From Thermaerobacter marianensis (lineage in GTDB: Bacteria > Bacillota > Sulfobacillia > DYIH01), in the NCBI GenBank assembly GCA_020723785.1, contig DYIH01000004.1:1-22208 (forward strand): DNA of 22,208 nucleotides. Direction: 5' to 3'. A program made the translations under genes and the position numbers. Shown here piece after piece: positions 13,589 through 19,913 of the stretch (position 1 is its first letter; each line of letters opens with the position of its first letter). The notes under the pieces are model-generated. The model was not told the origin of the DNA. It searched no databases and was given only the letters and a program-made list of their open reading frames with translations.

Positions 13589-14221
13589 TTACCGGAGGAT
13601 TGCTTTGGCCCGCGCCACAACTACATAATCCTGGGTTTTCCGTCCCCCGAACTGCGCGAAGGGCATAGTGCCGCGCCCCTGCGCCGTCACGACAACCTCA
13701 TCCGCTGCTCCCGCAGGCACAAAGGCGTCGGCCTGGATTTGATCAAGCAGCTTCGCCGCCCGTGACACTCCGGCGTTGCGCCAGAAAGCATCCAAAGCCG
13801 CAGCGCGGGCCTGCACCGGGTCCAGGGTCACTGTCTTGTTCCAGGTCCGCCCCCTGGCGTCAACCCGCTCGGTGATCCAGGCGCCAGGATGGGCGGACAC
13901 GGCGGCAGCGTCGGCGGCCTGCTGAAGTTCCGCCCGGTGGAGCCTGGCCCGGTAAAAGTCGGCGGTGATGGCAAAGGCGATGAGCATAAGGGGCAGGAAT
14001 AGGACGGTGAACCAGAGGACCGCGCCGCCGCGTTCGTCCTTTAGCAGGTTTAAATTAATTATCTTTTCTGCCGAAAATCGGCGAACTCTTGAAAATCCTC
14101 CGCATCCGAACGGACCGCGCACTTCGATCCAAGTGCCGTCTTTAGCTACTCGGACCACGGTGCCTTTGTTAAACGGGGCGCGATACCCCTTGATTATTAC
14201 CTCTTGACCTTTTTGGAGCAT
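13589..14221 (-). CDS. TadG-like protein with an N-terminal SH3/KOW-like extension
   Basis: A 210-aa protein. From about residue 59 it matches TadE/TadG pilus-assembly proteins: 'KDERGGAVLWFTVLFLPLMLIAFAI' membrane anchor, then 'ADFYRARLHRAELQQAADAAAVSA' and an extracytoplasmic tail. Residues 1-58 ('MLQKGQEVIIKGYRAPFNKG', 'WIEVRGPFG', 'FSRVRRFS') look like a small beta-barrel of SH3/KOW type, encoded by AT-richer DNA with rarer codons around 14045-14070. ATG 14221 has GGAGGAGGG about 10 bases upstream. No usable start precedes the TadG part itself, so a fusion is the simplest reading. The open frame upstream of 14221 crosses a tRNA-like sequence and is not counted. Confidence 0.7.
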   Translation of the reverse strand: MLQKGQEVIIKGYRAPFNKGTVVRVAKDGTWIEVRGPFGCGGFSRVRRFSAEKIINLNLLKDERGGAVLWFTVLFLPLMLIAFAITADFYRARLHRAELQQAADAAAVSAHPGAWITERVDARGRTWNKTVTLDPVQARAAALDAFWRNAGVSRAAKLLDQIQADAFVPAGAADEVVVTAQGRGTMPFAQFGGRKTQDYVVVARAKAILR

Positions 14222-14280
14222 ATTGAGTCGGCCCTCCTCCCAATTAATCTGTAGAGGCTGTCTGCCGTTTGTGTCGGTGA

Positions 14281-14347
14281 TAGCAGCGATCCGCGGAGCG
14301 CCGCTGCGGTTTTGCAGACCGCTGCCTGGCCGCTTGGCTGCGCCGCC
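14281..14347 (-). other. Truncated tRNA-Cys-like sequence (5' half plus aberrant hairpin)
   Basis: On the minus strand from 14347 the sequence follows the bacterial tRNA-Cys plan: 7-base acceptor strand GGCGGCG, D-arm GCCAAGCGGCCAGGC, and a 5-bp anticodon stem with loop CTGCAAA, anticodon GCA (ending at 14306). After that there is no TTCRA T-loop and no matching 3' acceptor strand; instead an imperfect 7-bp hairpin (AGCGGCG/CGCTGCT) follows. U8 is also replaced by C. It is probably a tRNA remnant or mimic rather than a working tRNA, and lies between two element genes. Confidence 0.6.
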
Positions 14348-14355
14348 TCGCAAGT

Positions 14356-14685
14356 TTATTGCATCCCGCGGCGGATTTCGTCAACAGTGTAACAAGGCGC
14401 ACCGGGGTTATGAATATGCACATCCACTGCTCTTGGAGCGTAATAATGAATGCCGTCAGGCGTGTGAACAGCGATCAAGTAGCGGTGTATGTCCCGCTCT
14501 CGATCTTTCGCATGGATTTTATTCTTTGGTGTGTCTGGAGGAAGAAAGTCGGTTAATCGTTCTCTTTCCGGCAGGAAGGCCACAACAACGCCTGTTATCA
14601 TTCCTTTAGTTCTTTCTGGCCAGCGAACTTCAGTGCCGGTTTTTATCGCGCCTTGCCACCGTAGATCCATAGATTCAATGCTCAC
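14356..14685 (-). CDS. Hypothetical protein (109 aa)
   Basis: I do not recognise this 109-aa soluble protein. It has 'GTEVRWPERTKGMITGVVVAF' near the N-terminus and 'RYLIAVHTPDGIHYYAPRAVDVHIHN' near the C-terminus, both beta-rich, separated by a charged loop. This resembles a small barrel fold similar in style to the extension of the next gene. The GTG start at 14685 has AGGTGG upstream, overlapping the end of the antirestriction gene two bases away, so the two are co-translated. Base composition is AT-richer than its neighbours, which suggests separate acquisition. Confidence 0.65.
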   Translation of the reverse strand: MSIESMDLRWQGAIKTGTEVRWPERTKGMITGVVVAFLPERERLTDFLPPDTPKNKIHAKDRERDIHRYLIAVHTPDGIHYYAPRAVDVHIHNPGAPCYTVDEIRRGMQ

Positions 14686-14687
14686 GC

Positions 14688-15530
14688 CTACGCCACCTGC
14701 TGGCGAACCAACGTTTTCTCAACCCGCTCGATGATCTGCCGGGCCACCCGCATCATCTTCTCGCCCGCCGCCAGGATGGCCTTCAAGTCCTTTCCCCATG
14801 AAGCAACGTAGCCGAGGCTATATTCGGCGGTGTCCAGGCCAAGCTGCGCCGCCGCCAGGAACGCGGCGCCCTCCGCGACAACCTCCCCCATGCTGTACGC
14901 ATCGTCGCGGTACTCGCCGTCCCTCCCGTGGGCCACCGCGTGGGCAATCTCGTGGAGCAGCGTCTTGATCCTCATGTTTCCGGGAAGATGCGGGGAGACG
15001 ACGATCTCGTTCCGCAGCTTGTCGAAGTAGCCGTTGGCCGCGCCGGTGTCCCCCAGCCGCACGGGCACCGGCGACGCGGCAGCCAGGCGGTCAAACAGGT
15101 CCGCGTGGGATTCGCCGGTCACGTGCTCAACAAGGCGCGGCAGCGGCTTGCCCTCCGTCTGGGCCACATCGAACACGTAGACCCATTTGAAGCCCACCAG
15201 GACCTCCCGCTCTTCTTCGCGTTCGGTGTTGGTGGTTTCGTCGATCACCGTGAACTTTTTCTTCACCAGCACCGGGGCCAGAATGGCGATGCCTTTCTCG
15301 CCTTTTCGCACCCAGCGGCCCATCTCGTTCCACTTGCGCAGCCCGGCGACGCAGGTTGCGGCAGGTCGCTGGATAAAGATCAGGAGGGTGTTGGAGAAAC
15401 TGTAGTGGTGAAAGGATGCCGCGAACCGAAGGAATTCCTCTACACGTCCGCCGGCAAACAGCGCCTCAATGCCAGTGCGAAACCGCTCCATCGCGGCCGC
15501 CAGCTTGTCACCGTTCATCACCTTGTTCAT
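14688..15530 (-). CDS. ArdC-like antirestriction protein (ssDNA-binding domain plus zinc metallopeptidase)
   Basis: A 280-aa protein with the ArdC layout. The N-terminal ssDNA-binding domain includes 'YSFSNTLLIFIQRPAATCVAG' with 'RKWNEMGRWVRKGEKGIAIL'. The C-terminal zincin domain has the zinc site 'LLHEIAHAVAHG' (H193, E194, H197) and a downstream 'GEVVAEGAAFLAA' that can supply the third ligand. ArdC-type proteins on conjugative plasmids protect incoming DNA from restriction. Here it is the first gene after a consensus promoter (15567-15595), as expected for an early-expressed entry gene. ATG 15530 was chosen. An alternative label is a domain of unknown function metallopeptidase. Confidence 0.85.
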   Translation of the reverse strand: MNKVMNGDKLAAAMERFRTGIEALFAGGRVEEFLRFAASFHHYSFSNTLLIFIQRPAATCVAGLRKWNEMGRWVRKGEKGIAILAPVLVKKKFTVIDETTNTEREEEREVLVGFKWVYVFDVAQTEGKPLPRLVEHVTGESHADLFDRLAAASPVPVRLGDTGAANGYFDKLRNEIVVSPHLPGNMRIKTLLHEIAHAVAHGRDGEYRDDAYSMGEVVAEGAAFLAAAQLGLDTAEYSLGYVASWGKDLKAILAAGEKMMRVARQIIERVEKTLVRQQVA

Positions 15531-15566
15531 TGCCCCGGCCCCCTGTTCATCATCATGCTTGATTTG

Positions 15567-15595
15567 ATTATAACATATAGTTTGAGTTTGTGCAA
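15567..15595 (-). promoter_or_regulatory. Sigma-70-type promoter for the antirestriction gene
   Basis: On the minus strand TTGCAC (15595-15590) and TATAAT (15572-15567) are separated by exactly 17 bases, within an unusually AT-rich intergenic stretch. The -10 matches consensus fully and the -35 at four of six positions. The start codon at 15530 lies about 37 bases after the -10. Confidence 0.8.
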
Positions 15596-15604
15596 CATTT
15601 TGAT

Positions 15605-15862
15605 TTATTGCTGCCGCGAAGCGTCTGCAATCAGGTCCAGGATACCAGCCCGGTAAAGATCAGCCCGGCGCACCCCCAGCGCTTCGCATAAGGCTTCAAG
15701 TTCGGCCTCGGTCGGGAGCGCCCGGCCCGTCTCCAGGTCACTCACCGCCTGTTGCCTGACCTTGCATTTGCCGGTGGATGTAACCCGGCGGGCCAGCTCC
15801 TCCTGCGTCAGGCCCCGTTTCCGGCGCCAGTATCGGATGTCGTTTTTGAAGAGCGCGGGCAT
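15605..15862 (-). CDS. XRE-family helix-turn-helix regulator
   Basis: An 85-aa DNA-binding protein: 'DIRYWRRKRGLTQEELARRV' and 'VRQQAVSDLETGRALPTEAELEALCEALGV' form the helix-turn-helix. It is paralogous to the regulator at 10673-10933, with a few extra residues ('TSTGKCK') inside the domain. ATG 15862 has a somewhat distant GAGGAG. A perfect dyad (15890-15907) lies just upstream, suggesting autoregulation, and the strong promoter of the antirestriction gene lies immediately downstream. It is a good candidate for the control switch between maintenance and transfer. Confidence 0.88.
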   Translation of the reverse strand: MPALFKNDIRYWRRKRGLTQEELARRVTSTGKCKVRQQAVSDLETGRALPTEAELEALCEALGVRRADLYRAGILDLIADASRQQ

Positions 15863-15889
15863 AGGGATGATCCACTCCTCTTCGATGCT

Positions 15890-15907
15890 TACCCGTAGTC
15901 ACGGGTA
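15890..15907. promoter_or_regulatory. Palindromic operator candidate upstream of the XRE gene
   Basis: A perfect inverted repeat TACCCGT-AGTC-ACGGGTA (7-bp arms, 4-base centre) lies 28 bases before the XRE start codon. Its size fits a dimeric XRE binding site. It could also form a small RNA hairpin. Confidence 0.55.
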
Positions 15908-15921
15908 GACCTCTGACATGA

Positions 15922-15960
15922 GAAAAACGGCGGGGAGTAGGTAGGATATACCCCCGCCGT
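15922..15960 (-). terminator. Rho-independent terminator after the zinc-ribbon gene
   Basis: A 9-bp GC-rich stem ACGGCGGGG/CCCCGCCGT with a 16-base loop is followed directly on the minus strand by TTTTT. It ends the cargo-region transcript about 30 bases after the stop at 15990 and insulates the XRE/antirestriction module. Confidence 0.85.
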
Positions 15961-15989
15961 CTTCGGGTGTCAGGAAAGCCTTTTTCGGA

Positions 15990-16145
15990 CTAGCTTTGTG
16001 TCAGGGAAAACTCAGTCCCGCAGTCCCGGCATCGGAACCAGGCCAGGCGGCCAAGGATTCCGAGCGGCAGCCCCTCGCCCCCGCACGCCGGGCAGGCCGG
16101 GGTTTCAACAGGTTCGCCGTCCGCCTCTTCTTCAAGGTTTTGCAT
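15990..16145 (-). CDS. 51-aa zinc-ribbon protein
   Basis: A tiny acidic-then-basic protein starting 'MQNLEEEADGEPVE' with one zinc ribbon, 'CPACGG' and 'CRDCG' about 17 residues apart. It probably binds one zinc ion through four cysteines. The ATG at 16145 lies inside the end of the upstream zinc-finger gene (14-base overlap), so translation is coupled, and a strong terminator follows. No family is named. Such ribbons serve in protein or nucleic-acid binding; here the role is unknown. Confidence 0.65.
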   Translation of the reverse strand: MQNLEEEADGEPVETPACPACGGEGLPLGILGRLAWFRCRDCGTEFSLTQS

Positions 16146-16428
16146 CCTCACTGCCCTCCTCCCGGCATGACCGGCACAGCTTGCTCTCAGGAGAAATACA
16201 GTTCCAGCATATCACAGCCCCGCACCGGGCGCACCGACGCACCTGGCCGGCATCCAGCGGCCGGCCGCATACCTCACAGGTCACATCCGGCGCCCCACGG
16301 CGGTAGGCCGTGACCGGGCGATGGACCTGGGTAGCCGTCGAGCGAATGCTGCGCTGGCGCTGGCCGCTAAAGGGGTTCCGCTGCCGGCCTGTTTTCGCGG
16401 ATCGAGTCAACCGCCTTCTCTCCTTCAA
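16132..16428 (-). CDS. Cysteine-rich zinc-finger protein (98 aa)
   Basis: The N-terminal half is basic and Arg-rich ('MKERRRLTRSAKTGRQRN'). The C-terminal half has paired zinc motifs 'CEVCGRPLDAGQVRRCARCG' and 'CWNCI...CRSC', likely a two-zinc treble-clef or RING-like finger. The basic tail suggests nucleic-acid contact, as inference. The start is uncertain: TTG 16428 with AAAGGA upstream, or a TTG six codons later (16410) with AAGGAG. It overlaps the next small zinc-ribbon gene. Confidence 0.65.
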   Translation of the reverse strand: MKERRRLTRSAKTGRQRNPFSGQRQRSIRSTATQVHRPVTAYRRGAPDVTCEVCGRPLDAGQVRRCARCGAVICWNCISPESKLCRSCREEGSEDAKP

Positions 16429-16464
16429 GCGTTGTCCTTTGACGGATATTGTAGCGCGTTCCGG

Positions 16465-16692
16465 TCAGCGCGCTTGCTTCTGGCACCGGGCGATGAAGTC
16501 CTGCTCCGCCTCTTCCAGCGTCGTAAAGTAATGCCCCAGGACGATGTACTCCCGCCCAGGGCCGTTATTGCCGACCAGGTGTGTGGTGAATGGTGTGGCC
16601 GACCCGTCTATGTTCCGTGTTAAGACCACATTCCCTTCCCGCCTCAAGATGATGAAATGCCGCTCCACCACCGATCCAGGAACAATAGACAT
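16465..16692 (-). CDS. Hypothetical protein (75 aa)
   Basis: A small soluble protein beginning 'MSIVPGSVVERHFIILRREG' and ending 'GHYFTTLEEAEQDFIARCQKQ'. The C-terminal helix pattern resembles small phage or plasmid accessory proteins, but no family is assigned. ATG 16692 has GAGGGGGG five bases upstream, directly after the GGDEF stop codon, and was preferred over the longer frame to 16716, which would overlap the GGDEF gene. It is co-transcribed with the diguanylate cyclase. Confidence 0.6.
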   Translation of the reverse strand: MSIVPGSVVERHFIILRREGNVVLTRNIDGSATPFTTHLVGNNGPGREYIVLGHYFTTLEEAEQDFIARCQKQAR

Positions 16693-16693
16693 C

Positions 16694-17320
16694 TTAACCC
16701 CCCTCTTCCGTGGCATAGTTCACCCGGTTCCGGCCGCCGCGTTTGGCCCGGTACAGAGCCGCGTCTGCCTCGGCCACCAGCTTTTCATGTAAAACCGGAG
16801 GCGCATAGGCCACGCCCGCCGACACCGTTCTAGGCAGCCGCGCCTCTGCCGCGGCTCTGATCCGCTCCGCCACCCGGACAGCCGCCTCCGCCCCCAGGCC
16901 CGGCAACAGCACACCAAACTCTTCGCCGCCATACCGGAACGGCAGGTCCCCCGGCCGCGTGCAGGACCGCAGTACTTCGGCCAGGGCAACCAGGGCGGCG
17001 TCGCCGGCCTCATGCCCCTCGGTGTCGTTGAGGCTTTTAAAGTGGTCTATGTCCAGCATGACCAAGGCGGCGGGGACCGACCGGGCAGCCAGGGAGGCCA
17101 GCGCCTGTTCAAAAGCCCGGCGGTTGGCCAAGCCTGTCAGGGCGTCCCGCTCGGCCCGTTCCGCGGCCCAGGCGTGAGCGGACTGGACTTGGGCCAGCGC
17201 CCGTTCGGCGGACACGCGGCGGACGCGCTCGGCGGTAAGGGCGGTCTCCGCCGCTTGAAGCCGCCGCAATGCAAAGAACAGCGCCGCCAGCAGCGCAAGG
17301 GCCAGCAGATAGCCGAACAT
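16694..17320 (-). CDS. Membrane-anchored GGDEF diguanylate cyclase
   Basis: A 208-aa protein: one N-terminal transmembrane helix (residues 1-18), a coiled coil (about 20-58), then a full GGDEF domain starting 'DALTGLANRRAFEQAL'. 'MLDIDHFKSLNDTEGHEAGD' provides metal and substrate residues, and the signature is 'RYGGEEF' (131-135), so catalysis (2 GTP to c-di-GMP) is expected. An I-site RxxD (R122-D125) lies exactly five residues before GGEEF, implying product inhibition. No sensory domain is present beyond the helix. The start lies two bases after the zinc-ribbon gene. It is paired with the EAL gene 1.8 kb upstream in the same direction. Confidence 0.93.
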   Translation of the reverse strand: MFGYLLALALLAALFFALRRLQAAETALTAERVRRVSAERALAQVQSAHAWAAERAERDALTGLANRRAFEQALASLAARSVPAALVMLDIDHFKSLNDTEGHEAGDAALVALAEVLRSCTRPGDLPFRYGGEEFGVLLPGLGAEAAVRVAERIRAAAEARLPRTVSAGVAYAPPVLHEKLVAEADAALYRAKRGGRNRVNYATEEGG

Positions 17321-17322
17321 CT

Positions 17323-17472
17323 TCAGTCTTCCTCGTCTGTGTCTTCATCTTCTTCCCATATCGAATACTCTTCCCCGCAGCGGGTGCGCGCGGCGCGAAG
17401 CGCATGTTCCCCTTCGTACCAGGCCGAAGCCGTGCACGTGCATTTGCAGTAAGGGCATTTTTGATCATCCAT
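17323..17472 (-). CDS. 49-aa zinc-ribbon protein with acidic tail
   Basis: A tiny protein starting 'MDDQKCPYCKCTCTAS' with a second cysteine in 'RTRCGEEYSIWEE' and a very acidic end 'EEDEDTDEED'. GTG 17475 or ATG 17472 follows AAGGAAGG. It ends two bases before the GGDEF start, so translation is coupled. The leader and first codons align with those of the zinc-ribbon gene at 17567-17794, suggesting an ancient duplication. A longer frame in another register (to 17109) is a shadow. Confidence 0.6.
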   Translation of the reverse strand: MDDQKCPYCKCTCTASAWYEGEHALRAARTRCGEEYSIWEEDEDTDEED

Positions 17473-17490
17473 CACGCTGACCTTCCTTGT

Positions 17491-17544
17491 TTATAAGATT
17501 AGCCGCAGGACTACTTCGCCCTGCTCCGCCGCCCTGGTCTGCTG
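17491..17544 (-). pseudogene. Remnant of a duplicated C-terminus (matches end of the 17814-19115 gene)
   Basis: An 18-codon frame reads 'QQTRAAEQGEVVLRLIL' and stop. The exported protein at 17814-19115 ends 'QQTRVAQQGEVILRLVQ'. The sequence is interrupted by a stop just upstream. Both copies are followed at similar spacing by a ribosome site and a small zinc-ribbon gene, so a tandem duplication with later loss is likely. Confidence 0.65.
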
Positions 17545-17566
17545 ACCTCAGTCGCTCCGTTTTTTG

Positions 17567-17794
17567 CTATGATGCGGCCGGGCGCCAGGGCCATGACGGC
17601 GCGTGAAAATGCGGGCACCGGCCGCCACCCAGACCGATGCGGCGGCTGTAGCATCGTTTGCATTCAGCGGGTTGAGTTGCTCCGAGCGCTAAGCAGCCCC
17701 CGCAGACCGTTTCGCCGCAGGCACCGCAAACGTAAACCCGCATTCCATTTTGGTGTCTGCCGCAGCAGGCGCAGACTGCGTAGTCGTCCGTCAC
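17567..17794 (-). CDS. 75-aa zinc-ribbon protein
   Basis: The protein starts 'MTDDYAVCACCGRHQNGMRV' and continues 'CGACGETVCGGC' and 'CKRCYSRR', about eight cysteines in CxxC pairs, enough for two zinc ions. The tail 'CPHFHAPSWPWRPAAS' is unusual. GTG 17794 has GAGGAGG at good spacing and lies 19 bases after the exported propeller-like gene. It resembles the finger protein at 16132-16428 in cysteine layout. Confidence 0.65.
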   Translation of the reverse strand: MTDDYAVCACCGRHQNGMRVYVCGACGETVCGGCLALGATQPAECKRCYSRRIGLGGGRCPHFHAPSWPWRPAAS

Positions 17795-17813
17795 GCCAAA
17801 TCCTCCTCTTTCT

Positions 17814-19115
17814 TTATTGAACCAGCCGTAAGATTACCTCTCCCTGCTGCGCCACCCTGGTCTGCTGAGCCAGTTCGTACACGTCCACGACATCAACCGC
17901 CGGGGTGGCGCCTGAATCCGTGGTCGCCAGCGTCACCCGCCAGGCGATGCAGGAGCCGGGAGGAACCGAAACATTGGTGTTGACCGGCGCCGCCGTCCAG
18001 GTCGCGCCGCAGTCCGTTGAGACCTCATAGGCCGTGCCGGTCCCCGGCGGCAATGTCTCCTGAGCCTCCACGCGGAGCATGTCAATAATGTGGTCTGCGT
18101 TGTAGACGGCGCCGGTCACGGTTCCCTGCGGCTCATAGGCCGCGGCGGCAGTGATGGCCGCCGAATAGCCGCTCATCCGGCTCGCTCCGTCAGGCCCGGC
18201 CGCATAGTAATCCGCCCCTCCGTTGGTCAGGAGAATAACGTCCTGGCCGCCGAAGCCGGGCGCAGCCGCCCGCGCCTGAGCGGCGATCCGCCAGGAACCG
18301 ATTTCGGCCAGCCCGCCGTCCGGCGAGAACGCCCAGGCCCGGACTGCCGAGCCGCCGCCGGTCCATAGCCCGGCGCCGGAGGGCATGAAGACTGCCGCCA
18401 GCACCGGCCCATCCAGCCCCGGCCCCGGAATCCAGCCGGCCTCTGCCTGCCCCCAGGTCTGGAGGCGGCCGTCAGGCATCACGGCCAGGAGGCGCGTCCC
18501 GTCCAGGTTCAACCGTATCTGCCGAACCGCAACGGCCAGGTCCAGCGCCGGGAGGCGGCGCAGTCCCGCGCCGTCCCAGGCGTAGGCGGAGACGGATGCC
18601 GGGCCGGCTGCCAGAAGCAGCCCCAGACCGGCCGCAACGGAGACGGCGCCCGGAACCCGCACTTGATACCCCGGTGCCGCCGCCAGCCTCCCGCTGCTGT
18701 CCTGAGCATATCCGTACACCCACCCGTCCACGGTCAGGACGGCCAGGGCATCGGCCCCCCAGACGGCGTCATAGACGGCGCCTGGAATTGCCGGGAGCAG
18801 CCCGGATACGTCGGTAACGGCGTCGCCGTCTGATGCGAACAGCCAGGCCCGCCCCTGGCGGTCGGCGACGAAATACCGCGGCCGGGCGGGGTCGGTCGCC
18901 AGCGCCCACGGGGTTTCGCAAAGCCGGGCTGTGCCGGGCGCCGCCGTGTCGATGCAGGCCCCGCCGGCTGCGGTTACGGAGGCGGTGTCCGTGAAATGCT
19001 CCTGGAGCCAGAGGGGGTTTGCGGTCTGGACGGTCAGCGCCCGTGCGGCGAAAGCGGCCAGGACGAGCGACGCCAGGACCAGGGCTGCTGCAGCAATGGC
19101 CATGTGGCGGCGCAC
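17814..19115 (-). CDS. Exported beta-propeller-like protein
   Basis: A 433-aa protein with an N-terminal signal or anchor ('MAIAAAALVLASLVLAAFAARA', residues 5-26 in part). The body has repeated short segments of the type 'ALAVLTVDGWVYGYA', 'LLLAAGPASVSAYAWDG', 'TRLLAVMPDGRLQTWG' and 'GLWTGGGSAVRAWAFSPDGG', consistent with WD/PQQ-like propeller blades. A C-terminal beta domain ('YEVSTDCGATWTAAPVNTNVS') follows, ending 'QQGEVILRLVQ'. No enzyme site is seen. It probably acts at the cell surface. GTG 19115 follows the EAL stop closely (18 bases), so an EAL-propeller pair is co-expressed. The exact family is not recognised. Confidence 0.7.
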   Translation of the reverse strand: MRRHMAIAAAALVLASLVLAAFAARALTVQTANPLWLQEHFTDTASVTAAGGACIDTAAPGTARLCETPWALATDPARPRYFVADRQGRAWLFASDGDAVTDVSGLLPAIPGAVYDAVWGADALAVLTVDGWVYGYAQDSSGRLAAAPGYQVRVPGAVSVAAGLGLLLAAGPASVSAYAWDGAGLRRLPALDLAVAVRQIRLNLDGTRLLAVMPDGRLQTWGQAEAGWIPGPGLDGPVLAAVFMPSGAGLWTGGGSAVRAWAFSPDGGLAEIGSWRIAAQARAAAPGFGGQDVILLTNGGADYYAAGPDGASRMSGYSAAITAAAAYEPQGTVTGAVYNADHIIDMLRVEAQETLPPGTGTAYEVSTDCGATWTAAPVNTNVSVPPGSCIAWRVTLATTDSGATPAVDVVDVYELAQQTRVAQQGEVILRLVQ

Positions 19116-19133
19116 CTTAAATCCCCCGCTTCA

Positions 19134-19874
19134 TTAGTTGGCGGCCCTGGCTGCGGGCAGCGCCCGCACAGGCCGGCCCTGGCTCCTCTGCCCCGTCTCA
19201 AACGGCTGCACGATCCAGCCCTGAACAGCGTCCGCCCCAAGCTCCTGGAGACAAAGCAGGTCATCGGCCCGCTCAACCCCTTCTGCCACAACACGCGCTT
19301 TTGTCATGCGGGCCACCCCGATCAGGCTGAGGATGCGGCGCTGCTTCTCCCGGTCCTGGGCGCAGCCGCCGGCCAGCGACCTGTCCAGCTTGATCCAGTC
19401 CGGGGCGAGGGTATGCAGGAGCAGCCCGTCGCGGTCCTCGCTAACATCGTCCAGGGCGATCTCGCCGTCAAGGAGGTAGCGAAGGGCGGCAAGGCTCTCC
19501 CGCGAAGCTGAATCGGCAAACCCAGCGGCGGCCCGGCGCTCGGGGATTTCCCAGACGAGCCGCTGCCGGCGAGTTGGGAACGGCAGCCGGGCACCGTCCA
19601 GAATGGACTGAAGGGTCTGCTCGGTCAGGTTGATGAACAGCCGGGCGCCGCGAGGGGCAGCCGCCAGGGCCAGGCTGACCGCCGCCAGGTCGGCCATGAC
19701 CGCCAGGCCGGCTTCCTCTGCCTTTTGGAACAGCGCGGCGGGCGGGTGCTCAGGGTGCCGGAGCAGGGCTTCGTATCCAAGCAGCCGGATGTTGCGGTGG
19801 CGCAGTGAGATGATGGGCTGAAACGCGATGTACGGCGTCTGGTGCAACAGCGGCCACCTTCTTTGCCAGAGCAT
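19134..19874 (-). CDS. EAL-domain c-di-GMP phosphodiesterase
   Basis: A 246-aa stand-alone EAL domain without membrane segment. The signature is 'GYEALLR' (E35). Other residues visible are N82 in 'FINLTEQ', E109 in 'LVWEI', D142-D143 in 'IALDDVSED', K162 in 'DWIKLDRSL', E198 in 'VVAEGVE' and Q218 in 'AVQGW'. Most metal and catalytic residues are present, so c-di-GMP hydrolysis to pGpG is expected. Loop 6 reads DDVS rather than the usual DDFGTG, which can lower activity. ATG 19874 is preceded by the 16-base motif shared with the VirB4-like gene. Confidence 0.9.
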   Translation of the reverse strand: MLWQRRWPLLHQTPYIAFQPIISLRHRNIRLLGYEALLRHPEHPPAALFQKAEEAGLAVMADLAAVSLALAAAPRGARLFINLTEQTLQSILDGARLPFPTRRQRLVWEIPERRAAAGFADSASRESLAALRYLLDGEIALDDVSEDRDGLLLHTLAPDWIKLDRSLAGGCAQDREKQRRILSLIGVARMTKARVVAEGVERADDLLCLQELGADAVQGWIVQPFETGQRSQGRPVRALPAARAAN

Positions 19875-19891
19875 TGGGCGTTCACCTGTTC

Positions 19892-19907
19892 GGACTGACA
19901 GGGTTTT
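19892..19907 (-). promoter_or_regulatory. Leader motif shared with the VirB4-like gene (copy 2)
   Basis: An identical 16-base sequence to 13495-13510, ending 17 bases before the EAL start. It sits between the stop of the zinc-ribbon gene at 19914 and the EAL ribosome site. Confidence 0.5.
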
Positions 19908-19913
19908 GCCGGG

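Noticed and set aside
14281..14347. Functional tRNA-Cys
   Set aside because: No T-loop consensus, no pairing 3' acceptor strand, and U8 replaced by C.
14222..14353. N-terminal extension of the TadG-like protein in the open frame
   Set aside because: This stretch matches a tRNA-like fold and the ATG at 14221 has a strong ribosome site, so the longer frame is considered chance.
14928..15656. Plus-strand open frame over the ArdC-like gene
   Set aside because: Antisense of a gene with a clear HEIAH zinc site.
17109..17468. 119-codon minus-strand frame overlapping the GGDEF start
   Set aside because: Out of frame with the zinc-ribbon gene 17323-17472 and GGDEF gene, both better supported; Arg/Gly-rich shadow.
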